64,000 nucleotides of DNA from Aldrovandia affinis. Lineage: Eukaryota > Chordata > Actinopteri > Notacanthiformes > Halosauridae. Of the stretch, positions 36,534 to 47,650 are shown one piece after another. The stretch spans positions 124,001 through 188,000 of the forward strand of contig JAINUG010000174.1 in assembly GCA_029706075.1 (NCBI GenBank). The letters run 5' to 3'. The translations under genes were made by a program, and so were the position numbers. The notes beneath the pieces are model-generated. The model was not told the DNA's origin and searched no databases. It saw nothing but the letters and a program-made list of their open reading frames with translations. Positions within the stretch are counted from its first letter, which is position 1. The number at the start of each line of letters is the position of its first letter.

Positions 36534-36558
36534 GGTGGGGGGTGGGGGTGGGGGGGTG
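36534..36558 (+). repeat. G-run cluster, quadruplex-prone
   Basis: Runs of six, five and seven G separated by T, preceded by another G4 run. This is the second such site within 300 bp. Confidence 0.75.
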
Positions 36559-37388
36559 TTTGCAAGCACATCACAGCGGCGCAGGGAGTCATTTTTTACC
36601 ACAGTAAATCTCCGTAGAACTGCATGCTGGAGCCCCTCCCGCTGGCTGCGGACTGAGGACAGCGTCACAGGGCTGCTGCTAGGCAACGTCTCCTTGCTGG
36701 AGGACAGAGGGGCTTATTGTTCCATGCCATCTTGCTGTGTCTGTCTCAAGGTCCCTGCTCCAGGAACAGAACACCCGTGTCAGCGCACGCAAGCAGGGAA
36801 GGCCAGACTTGAGAGCATATTTTAAAATGAATAATATTGTGTCCCTTACATTCAAAAGGCTTATATAAGCAAATTTCATACACGTCCAAATTCCTTTAGC
36901 CTTGCAGCTTGATGAAGCGGTGGGTTAACCTGACGCCAGCTGCAGACCATACATTTGGGGAATGGGACGCAGGCTTTTGTGATGCAGAACCCGTCCCGTG
37001 ATGTCACAGACTGTACCGCCGTGGTTTAGTCCTTACAGGACGGAATGCGGACTCGCCTGTAAGTACAGGAAATGAGTGAGCACCTGTGCCGCACATTGAG
37101 CGTCACGTCAAACGCTGTCGATGAGTCAGCTGCTGGGCTGGATAAAAATATCCATATTTCATCCAGCTATCACTCTTGTGAATCGAGTGTTATGACCACT
37201 GAGACAGTAGCTCACAGCACAGGATATCAGAGTGACTCAGACATACTGAGTGCTGAGAGCAGAGTACAGACCATGCCACCGACACCCGCCCTGCCTAGCC
37301 CCATCCGACAGTGGGGCCTGAGATCTCTAACCACCACATGGTTAGAAATGTGTGTCCACCTCCTGGAGGTAACAGCTCACACATACAA
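36559..37388. other. No gene assigned; relatively GC-rich unassigned DNA
   Basis: A consensus splice donor cctgtaagtac is present at 37050 downstream of an acceptor-like ccttacag (37032), but the enclosed 20 bases and the flanks give no supported coding exon. The open frame at 37072-37461 has no recognisable domain. Confidence 0.4.
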
Positions 37389-37412
37389 ACACACACACAC
37401 ACACACACACAC
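37389..37412. repeat. Short (AC)12 microsatellite
   Basis: A pure AC run followed by atataaacacataaac. Confidence 0.9.
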
Positions 37413-37932
37413 ATATAAACACATAAACATAGCCTTGTATTCTTTCTTAAAGAGTTATTGATGAATCTACCTTTGATGCAAATTTACCCACAACAGCATA
37501 GCAACGCAAACCATAATCCTGTTTTCAATTTGTTGTTTACATACACTCTTGGCTCTATTTCCCGAAATACATTTAATTTCCACTGGGATAGAAAGGTAAA
37601 GTTTGCGCACCTGGCCATAAAAGAGAAACAGCTGCTTGGATAAAAAATTGTGGAAAACAATCTCTTTACTAAAACATCTCGGAATCAATCCTTCATCAGA
37701 GTAAAAAAGACACTGAGGAAGAATTGATTCTGTAACGTTTAAATAAATACATTATTTATTACACAAGATGCAGTGTGCAGGAATATTTCCACTGGGTTAG
37801 CCAAACATGATGGCCAACATTATTAGTCATCAAGCTATTCACTACCTTCCCATTTGTTTGAACAGCTAGGAGTCAGAATGATCAATGCCATAGCAACAAA
37901 AAATTGTATTGTTTAGAATTTTAAATCAATTA

Positions 37933-39465
37933 ACTTATCATTTAACAAATCATCTACTTATGTTTTAACAAAGCATGTACCTTACCTTTTTCATGCTAAT
38001 TCACTCTCTGTCACAAATATGATTGTTCCCATTCATTGATAGCAGGTAATAATGCTTCATATATTAACAGGAAATAGTGCCTTAGTTAGCATTAACACAT
38101 CATTCACTAATGTATAAACACTTGAATATGTATCCATGTGAATGCCACATTAATGACACATTTATTTAATTCAATAGATAGCTACTTAAAAGACACCTTC
38201 CTAAAAACTAGTTCATTTAAATGGTCTTCTATGTTTTCCCCCATGGTGGGCATTTTCACGACGTTTCACCAAATTACCCTAATTTGCCAACTCTGTCTAT
38301 GTGAGACTTAGTAAGGTGGTTGATGGGAAGTGGCATTCGAAGCTTGCCAAAAACAACTGTGGACTTCTCTCGCCTCTCATCAGGTACCCTGTGTCATCTT
38401 TGTGATTCTCCTGGTCATTTCTTTTTTTCCCCCCATTCACTGGCTACCTGTAGCTCCCCAGTTAGAGGTGTTTCAAAAGTACTTATATACGCTTTCTGTG
38501 ACACTCCCGTCTGCTTAGGTAGAACATTTCCCAGGACCTTTGCTCCATTTTTTACATTTACATTAACAGTCCCTGGCCAGTGTTTTATTATATATTACAC
38601 AATGTGGAATTTTATAAACGGGTTTAACAGTTCCTCCAACTGCCAAAAGGATGTGGAATGCACAAGGGGCTCAAATATTAATCACTTATGGTTAGAAATA
38701 ATTTATTAGCATCTCAAATGTTACTATAGACTTTTCTTCCCAGCAGGTACTGCATAGGAAGTAAACGAATGCTTAAGACCATCAAGTAATGCTCAACAAG
38801 CAGTCAAAAACCATTTGTATGATGTGAACAGTGTGTACTTAACAACCGGGAAGAGCAAAATTAGTCAACTAATGTTTGTCACCACAAAGTAACACTCAAT
38901 AAACATTATTAAGCCATTTGTAACGTGAACACTTTGAGTCTGTTAATGTTTATTAGCATGAAGTAATTAGCATGTAAAGTAAGCCATAAGTAAGGTGTGA
39001 ATATAATTTAAAACTGATGCATCTAAAGTAATTCCAGCACAATACTTGTGGATGTCAATGGATTGGGCCTGGACTTCACAAGAAGATAGAAGCCAATAGG
39101 AGCCAGAGGAGGGGCAAGCACATTTCTAAGCATTGTAGCATGTGCATTAATATAAACTGAAAAATGTTTATACATTAGTAAATGGTTTGTTCATGTTAAT
39201 TAAGGCAGTATTTCCTGTTAATATATGACATGTTATTACCTACTATGTACGAAAGGAAACAGTTAGCATGAAATAGTAGGGTACATGCTTTGTTACAACA
39301 TAAGTAAATGATTTGTTCACATTAACAAAAGTTCAAGCTAGGTAATACAACATGTTAATGCATTTGTTAATGGCTTTGTGAACATGAATGCTTGAATGCT
39401 TTGTTAATACATTAGTTATTGAATTGTTCAAGTGAGTTAATGGAACCTTATTGTAAAGTGTTACC
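37933..39465. mobile_element. Fold-back DNA element with long inverted arms
   Basis: The left arm (37933-38125) and right arm (39160-39330) are inverted copies. Matched landmarks are acttatgtt(t/g)taacaaagc with atgtacc and atattaacaggaaata(g/c)tgcc. A third is actaatgtataaaca. The right side extends to 39465, where the end gttccattaactcacttg / ggtaacactttacaataagg (minus view) matches the terminus of a DNA transposon family abundant in fish. The corresponding left terminus is missing, so the copy is truncated. The interior holds a LINE fragment and no transposase. Confidence 0.75.
38330..38530 (+). mobile_element. LINE RT C-terminal fragment inside the fold-back element
   Basis: The piece carrying ccattcactggctacctgta-gctccccag gives FHWLPVAPQLEVF, the HWLPVAARI block of L2-like ORF2. 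Upstream sequence gives a weak LPKTT match. It is shorter and more diverged than the copy at 186-562. Confidence 0.45.
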
Positions 39466-42400
39466 AATGTTTTAACCAGATAGTGAAATTTAAGCTTTTG
39501 GTGACTGGTGGTAGAATTCACTGCATACGATAAATTTTTTATCAGACCAGGTCATATTTATTCATTCGATTTTTATAGACTTACGGAAATACCCAATAAG
39601 CAGCCCATCACCTTTAGAGTGAAATTCCCAAGATTGCATAGGATGCTCATAATGTGATTTATCCACAGTAATGTTTAGTTGTGGTAGAATGGGTGAGATA
39701 AGGTAGCACACCATCAGAGTTAGGATGTTTGAGGCATATCTGAGGCGTATGAGATAAGACAGAAAATTATTTTTAGCTCTGTTACACAGCCCCAGAGCAT
39801 AATCTGACAGACCTGTCTTTGTAGCACCATACTGTACACATTCTATTTCGCAGGAGAAAAACCCCATCACTCACTCATGCCAAGAAGAACTTCCGAATAA
39901 ATAAACAGAAGTTACAAAAGTTACACGGGAATTGCTCTGCAAGTGCTGAAGACTACATAATGCCTGGAAGACCACCATTAGCAATATGTCTGTGTGAGTC
40001 TGTGCCCACGTACGTTGATGGGTCCTTGCGCATGTGTGTCTAAAAGCCCATTCCAGAGAGCAACTCACACATACACATACAGAAAAAAGTACCTAAAGAC
40101 AGGCAAATATTGTGATGTAGAGATCTCACTTTGATTTCCAGTGATGGTAAAAAATGGTTTATGTGTTGATAAAAAAATGATAGCTTATCTATTTTTAGTA
40201 CACTGCCATAGCTTGGGGGCACTTCTTCCTTTAAAACAAGAAAATGCACAGCTGGCGCCAGTGATAAGCAGGCACCGTGTCAGCCACAGCTTTCACATCA
40301 ATTTATAAATAAGCTGAATGTGCTTGCATGGAACGGCAGAAGAGGAAGCCTTAACTTTTTTTTGTTTCCCATATCCTTCCTGCGCACTTTACGCTCACTG
40401 CTGTACAATGGTCTGTTTATCGTCGGCGGTTAGAGAGAGTGGGGCTGGGGCAGATTCAGGCATCATATCAGTAGGCTTAGTAACACAGACATTATTGTTT
40501 GTATTAGTAAAGCCGTTCTGTGAGTGGAGCCAGCTTTCCATTGCCTGGATGTGATGTACTGCATCATTGTTGGGTGCACAGTGCATTTACATTGCCTATA
40601 TAAACAGTAATCATTTAAAAAATTCTGCTATTTGTGAGCATAAAGTTCCAGTATTAAAAAGCAGGTGTACGCCAATATCAGTACGTGAATTATCAGTAAA
40701 GAACAATTCTGTGCCATAGTGATGTATTTCTCCAAATAGTTGCCTTCTAAGATATAAATGACTAAGGAGTATGGCCAGGAGTTTTATTGATCTTGTTTCT
40801 CGACGTACGTTCTTTCAAGAAAAAAACCCATTGACTTGCATTGGTAGAACAAATTCACAAAAGGCTACCATAGCTATAAGTTACTGCCTGCTTGATAAAA
40901 TTTCACAATGGCATAATTCAATATTCAAATTGTCAGCAGAAAGGCAAGCAAGCAGTCTCGTCCTACCTTTCTACGACAAAAAGTACTTTTGGAAACTATT
41001 TTAAATATACCACTTGAGCTTTCGGCGAGCAAACACAATTTATTTTTGAACAGATAGCTAAGTCGCAGTTGTCGTCCTGTCCCTTACATTGGAAATGCCT
41101 GCAACCTGTGCTGTTTTTGAACTAATGTTAGCTAGTTTCTGCACGTCAAAGTAATCAGGAATCTGTGGTCCATGCGACATCAATTTACTTCAGTTTCTTG
41201 TCTTGTTGAAAGAATTACCATGTACATTCATACAATAAATTGGAGAAGCAGCATAGCTGGAAATGATCACTTAAATGCTTGCTGTGGATTCTGTCACCTG
41301 TGCTGCTGTATAAGACAAAAGTGAATTCCAAGTGGCTGAGTGATGAGCACATTTCAACAATAAGTAACACAAGCAGAGATGCGGAAAGAGAACTTAAAAC
41401 TACACTAACGACAACTGAAGCAGGCGAACGCGCTGAGCACAAATTTGCAGGCTGTAGTGAAATCATTTGAAAGCATTTAGGTACTTAATCATTTATGTAT
41501 TGCTACATAAAGTAACTGACAACTTTTATTGCTGCAAAATGTATTTGGTCCTAGTATTATCTGTTGTATAATAAAGGTGTCTGTATCATTTCCCACTGTT
41601 TGCAAATTTGTACAGCAATGCAATGATACAATCAGAATAAGTTGGTCCTACTATAATGTGCTTTCTAATAAACACTGAGTAGTTAGTTATAGTAAGTTTT
41701 TTTCAATATTAGTAACTCTTGAACAAGATATGCAAGAGTTGAAAATCCACAGATTCCTCATCAGTATTATGTAAAGGAATATAGTGCACCCATTGTTTTT
41801 GTCTTTTTGTCATTTTAAATTGATCAATAAAACACTTGATGTTACAAAAAAGTCAAGAGCCCTAATTGAGTGAAAATGGCAGATGCTTGTTGAAACCTCC
41901 AAGGATGGGATTCATGATATGACTGTTGAGCATGTCTTGAAGTACCGGCACCTCACAACAAAATTCCCCTATTAAAATAATGAAATTATTTTTTCTTTCA
42001 TTATTGCATTGCATCGATTCATTAAATTTATTCAATGTGACTTTTGATGACATTCTGACATAGTATTTCAGTTCACTAAAAAGGTACATGCATATACCTT
42101 GCTATTGTCAGAGCAATCCATTCTATCTGCGTGTAGATATGTGAAAGATTTTAGCCATAAGAATGTATTAATATGTACTGTACCTTGTAAGTATCTCATG
42201 GACTCAATCAAATGTAGATTTGACTTCTGTACCACCGGTAAGGACCTGGTGATGGATCTGTGTACTGAAAGTCTCCATAGCTAAGATTCAAGAGCAAGGA
42301 CAGAGTGTTTCATAACCATGACTGGGCAAGGAGCATTCAAAACTGATAAATAACAAATTTAGAAATAAAACACTTCCTTGAAAGCTCATGGTAGATAAGT

Positions 42401-44630
42401 CCTAAAAAACCTAAAATGTTTGAATCCTGACTTTTTTGTGTTTGAAGCGCTTAACTTCCACCTCGGGTGCCAATTTCTTCTGAGCCAGTGGCCGAGATCA
42501 ATCGCACGAACTGAATGTAACCTCAATCAATTTGGCTCTTTTATGAGAAACTCCTGAACAAGTGCAAATCCACTTTTGGGCTCCTGCCTCTTGAAGCTGC
42601 GATGGGATCAGTGCAGCTGGAGTTCAGTCAGTGCAATGCTCCCGAATAAAATAAAGCCAAAAATGCATTTAAAACAAAGCATGGAAATGGGTAAACATGA
42701 GCTTCCAGCTGCCTTGCGAGCAGCCATTATTAGATAGAGGCAGTTCAAGTGAATTATGAATCAGCTTGCAACTGAGCTGACCCAGTCAAGCTCCATGGCT
42801 GGGATAGTGTGAGGAGGTGGCCGGGGGAGGTGCACACACACATACAAATATGGATAAATAACATCCAAACATACAACTAAATCCAAAATGAATACAAACA
42901 TCACAACCACTCAATAGAATGGTGGAAAGTGATCTTCAATAAAGAAACATGAGCAATAAATTCGATAGAAACAAAGGCAGTCAATAGAATCCATTATTTA
43001 AATGATTGGCTTCTGCAACATTTATTTGTATTACTGTTCAACATCTATTTGTTTAGGTATTCATGTCAAAAGTTATAAATACATACACTTATATACAATT
43101 GACAATGATATGGATGTCATCTGAGATGATCTGCATATACATATGTAACTTTGATGTAAATAATCTGTTAACTCGCAGCCATTATTGTGGAACACAAGGC
43201 TACATAAACATGGGTTACCAAAACCAACCTCGTATCCTTTATGCAATCAATCCTTCTACAATTCCACACAAACTAGAAAACACAGGACACAAGGACACTT
43301 AAAAAGGCAACTCACAACATGACAAGAACAGATTCAAAAGGAGCAGGTTCACACAAACTAGAATCAGCACATACAGTTCTAAATATGGCTGATGATGGGA
43401 CATGTTTTCTGTTAGTTAAAAAGGTTTTACCCATTTACTAATTCGATCAAGCTATGATATGTGTAATGCCTGTTAGTCTTATGATAACAAATAGTGTTTA
43501 AACATTAATGGATTATATGCTCACCAGACCCATTCAATGACCATCGTAGCCCAATGATGCCATCATATGGACACTTAAAAAAAAAAAAATCTATCAAAAA
43601 ACTTTCTAATTTGTGTTATGATTGTGTTGGTTGAGGTATTTTGAAGCTGTTTTCCAAAGGAAATATTTTTCTTCAGACTAGAAATGAATTTGGGCTTGAA
43701 AGGGATGAAAGAAGAGACTGGCAACAAAAGAGAATAAATTAACTACTGTAGAAATCTAATAATTGAAATGTATACAAATGAATATTAATAATAAAGAGAT
43801 CAACTGTTTCACTATGTGTCACCACATCGACAGTACTATATGTGACAAGTTGCCTGCCAACTATATAAATTAAATAATATAAATCAAGTTGTAGCTACTG
43901 CTGCCAGCTGTACGGACATATGTGGTCTGGGGGTAGATCTGGCAGTTTTTGTATTTCTCAATAATTCCTCTGGATGTGGATGTAATAATGGGAGAGCTTA
44001 CAACATGCACACGTCCTCTTTCTTATTTCTGTCCGACTTAGCAGCCATGCCGTTCAAGATTTCGCTGCAATGCTGTCTGCATCCTTTGAGAAATGCTGCA
44101 TAGATAATGCGGCAGTGTTTGATGCTATTAGGAAGCACTTAAATGGATGGGGGGGTTTCTCCCCAACCTCAAAAAAACCATGCTGGATCCTAGCACTCAC
44201 GTTGTTTTTGCTGTCCTTGTTATTGTTGCTGTTCCTGATTCCTCTGATACGCAGTATATGTGGACATTTCGACATATCAAAAAAAACACAAACGATGAAA
44301 AGGTTTTTGTACCACTGCATGGATTTCCTGGCACAATCGCACAGACGTTGTCTGCATGTCAAATTTATCTGTGCCCCCCCATCTGTGCTGAACAAACACT
44401 CCAGCTACAAAGGATGGAGATAAGTCATAGGACAACAGAACCGTTTGTGTTCTCATGAGGAAGACAGCGTGTTGAAATGTGCGAGCAAATCCCACTCCTT
44501 TGGCTGCAGTGGAATACCAAGGTGTTTGTAAACAGGCAGGTCAGTGTTTAGCCCTCCATCTGAGCGGTTTCCAAGAGGGGCATTATCCCACTGTGGGATC
44601 CCGAGCCCTAAAGGCTACCCAAACTCGTGC
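39466..44630. other. Long stretch without recognised genes or elements
   Basis: About 5.2 kb of AT-rich DNA. Open frames of up to 117 codons (for example 44070-44423, which includes a leucine-rich hydrophobic run) have no family match and coincide with overlapping frames on the other strand. The stretch 42430-42800 is less AT-rich and repeat-free, a candidate conserved element. No exon is supported. Confidence 0.4.
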
Positions 44631-44638
44631 CTGGCAAT

Positions 44639-44929
44639 CAGGGCTGGACTGGCTATGTAGTCTACCGGGCAGATGCCCGGTGGGCCGGTCTAGTTTTGGG
44701 CCGGTAGGGCCGGTAGGGCCGGTAGAATTATTTTATATAGCCTATATATATATTATACCACGGACCGGGTACTCCGAGGGGCGCAATTATTTTTTCGCTT
44801 AGCACCCCCCGGTCCGCGAAATAAACGAACTGGTCTCAGTAGCACCCCGTCGACAGAAAATGGGGCGCCACTGGATGGGCCGGTCTGAGCCAAATGGCAG
44901 GGCCTATTTTTTGTCCCAGTCCAGCCCTG
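44639..44929. mobile_element. hAT-type MITE, 291 bp, with perfect 8-bp target duplication
   Basis: It begins cagggctggactgg and ends with the exact inverse ccagtccagccctg (14-bp terminal repeats). It is flanked by identical 8-bp ctggcaat at 44631-44638 and 44930-44937, the duplication size made by hAT transposases. The interior is GC-rich with direct tandem ggccggtag units (three in a row near 44700-44725) and has no coding capacity. It needs a transposase in trans. The preserved duplication suggests recent activity. Confidence 0.93.
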
Positions 44930-44937
44930 CTGGCAAT

Positions 44938-45982
44938 CTATAGTGTGTGCTCATTTTTAATCCAGCCAATTTCAGATTTAGATGCATCCATGAATTTGTC
45001 ATTAAGCCGGCTTTAAGTTGAACATAATCCTCTTTTACACTGTCTTAATTTTCTGCAGGCTGGTGGCAGTAACAATTACCTGGACTTATTTAAGACTTCA
45101 GTATAATACCTTTATCTTTCAGTCAGTCTAACAGGTATAACCTCTTTCTAATGGAATGGCCCAGTGCTGTTTTGTTTGATGAGGCTGACACAATTCTAGA
45201 CGCAGTTCATTATTAATACATATCTAAAATGAATCCAGATAGAAAGATAGAATGTTTTTTCTTTGTCTCTTCTTCTTTTTCCTTTCTTTGCACAAAGTAA
45301 TCAACAGTTCATATCAAACAGTTGGAGTGTACTCCTGAAGTGAAAACATAAAGAACATTAAACATTATTAGTAATACAAGACATTACCCAAAAAAAGATA
45401 CCCCAGGAAACCTTGCCAAACATCCCCCCAAAATCAGCAAAAGTATTTCGGGTATTACTAATCCCGAAAAAAACACTCAATGATCAATAAACAATATTAC
45501 CAAAAACCTCAAACTACCACAAATACAAACAACAAACATGACAAAAACAGAAAAAACAAGTACCATGTCGCTCAAAATCAATTTCAGGTAATCCCCTATT
45601 TTTCTGTTTTCATGGTATAGAATCTGCCCAACCCTCCTGTCCACTCACCTGTTCCCACTTCTCAACAAATTCCTTCCATCTACTGTCTCCTTTAGCAATC
45701 ATTCCTTCCAGTGTATAGTAATGTTTCACTGTTACTTTGAAGTTAACTCATGTTTTACTTCCGGTCTGAATATTACAAACCCAAATGAGGAATATATCCA
45801 AGTCCCAGAAATATTATTTGTGGAGATATATCGAAGTGGCGTAAATAAGGACGTACCCATTCTTGGACTCACCAAAACTCTGTCATTGTAGGACAGAATC
45901 AAAAAATATGTAATACATCTTCTACTTTTTCACCACAGAAACGACATTAATGAGAATCTATGATACCTTATAGTATGTATAC
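44938..45982. other. No gene seen
   Basis: Unassigned AT-rich sequence. Bases 45360-45600 are A-rich on the plus strand. Confidence 0.4.
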
Positions 45983-46186
45983 TGGCAGTGCAGTGTAATG
46001 GTTAGGGAGCTGGGCTTGTAACTCAAGAGGTTGCAGGTTTAATTCCCAGGTGGTGCACTGCTGTTGTACCCTTGAGCAAGTATCCAGCTGTGTAAATGGA
46101 TTGTATGTAAAGAAATGTAAACTGTGTAAGTCACTCTGGATAAGAGCGTCTGCTAAATGCCTAAAATGTAAAATGTAAATGTATAC
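45983..46186 (+). mobile_element. tRNA-headed SINE with 'cccttgagcaag' core and fish tail, full length
   Basis: The head has A box taatggttagggagctgggc and B box ggtttaattcc (46036-46046). The core cacccttgagcaag-like segment with gctgtgtaaatgga follows. The tail reads aagtcactctggataagagc-gtctgctaaatgcc and ends in aaatgta repeats. A possible 8-bp duplication atgtatac flanks it (45975-45982, 46179-46186). Confidence 0.9.
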
Positions 46187-47474
46187 ACATTTCCTTGCAG
46201 GTAATGTTTTTTTTACAAAATCTTCCTTTCTAATTGTAGAGTCCGGTGTTATTTTATACAACATGCTATAAACCTGCCTCCAGGGAATGTCAAATTCCTC
46301 CTCCCAGACGTTTTGGAAATTGTGTGGAATGGCTACCCGTCAGTTTGTTTCTAAAACAAATTGATACAATTATATCCATAATATAATTTACAAATATGAT
46401 ACCCCTTTCAACAAACTCATTTCAAAACAATTGGCTTTCCTTAAATTAAAATCTTAGAATTTATCCATATGTTTTGGCTTCCATTTCCATATGTTTTGAT
46501 TTCCATTGTCTTTGGATATTCCATTGGTTTTTCCTAACTACAATAAGCTACAGTAAGTTCAGCCACTACAAACCAGACTATCAAACCTATGCATGCTGGA
46601 CAGGTCCCTGTGAGGAGCAGAGGCTGTGCTCTCAAAGTAAAAAAATAAGTAAATAGTGGGAGTGGGGAATATATAGAAGATATACAAAGCTGAATCCTCT
46701 TAATTTTGATTGGACAAAATGGCTAATAAAACGTTTTTTAATTAATTAATTAATTAATAATAAATAAATATATATATGTAAAGTGGTCTTACAGGAGTAT
46801 TCCCATCATTTAGTGAGACACAGCAAGTTTTTTTTTTACCCCTTTCGCATTAGTCACTGTCGCCCACTGTAGCCAAAATTAATTAGAGTGAATAGGAAAT
46901 GATTCAGCACAAAAAAAGCTTGAAAATGTCCCCAAACAAACTCCAACACAACCCGTAGAGCAATTTAATTATGCCTTAGGATCTTTTGCTTGAAATGTAA
47001 TTTTCATTGTTAATAATGTTAATATTGTTAATATTCATATTTTTTGTTGTAATAAGCTTAAATCCTTTTTGTTCCTTAAATCTTTCCTGTGTGCTTCTGC
47101 AGTCCTGGGTTGAGGACTACAGCTTAATGTATCCATGAAGAGGCAGTTAGTTCGGGCAGGAAGAATAGCAAAAAAATATTCACCATTTATTTTAATAATT
47201 GCTAAAAACAAAGAGCAATGACATTAATTCAAACGCAAAAAAGCATAACATCATTGTTATATGGGTTGTGTTGGAATTGGAGGACATTGTCCTGCTTTTA
47301 GGAATATGCTGAATCATATCCGCAAATAAAATAGTCGAAAATCAATTATGTAAAAAATTCTGTAATACTCCTTTAAGAGGGCAATTCATTGTAAATGGCT
47401 GTGTGGCAGGGTGCCTAGTGTGGTTACTTGCCAGGTGGTGATTGAAGAAGAACAGACACACAGAAGTACTCCAA
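46187..47474. other. No gene seen; (TTAA)n run at 46735-46765
   Basis: A short ttaattaattaattaatt low-complexity tract. Otherwise unassigned. Confidence 0.4.
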
Positions 47475-47650
47475 ACTTATTCCATGGAGGTGTATGCAAG
47501 TTTTTGTTGCAACCAATTCACTACACCAGGTGATTTCACTAATTAGCACACTTCTTCCACCGAGGAGGGGAACTGATTGTATTCACCTGGTGTAGTGGAT
47601 CAGTTGCCACAAAAACCTGCATACACTCGGCCCTCCATGGAATAAGAGTT
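47475..47650. mobile_element. Fold-back MITE, 176 bp, arms ~60-70 bp
   Basis: aacttattccatggaggtgt at the left end pairs with the inverse near 47630-47650 (cctccatggaataagagtt). The arms continue through gcaagtttttgttgcaac and cactacaccaggtga to their inverse cacctggtgtagtg, leaving a short unpaired centre. It has no coding capacity. Confidence 0.8.

Noticed and set aside
37026-37060. 20-base micro-exon between ccttacag and gtaagtac
   Set aside because: Splice-like motifs this short occur by chance, and no flanking exons or frame support it.
44070-44423. 117-codon frame with a leucine-rich hydrophobic run resembling a membrane segment
   Set aside because: The run comes from a short T/G-rich stretch, the opposite strand is also open, and no family resemblance was found.
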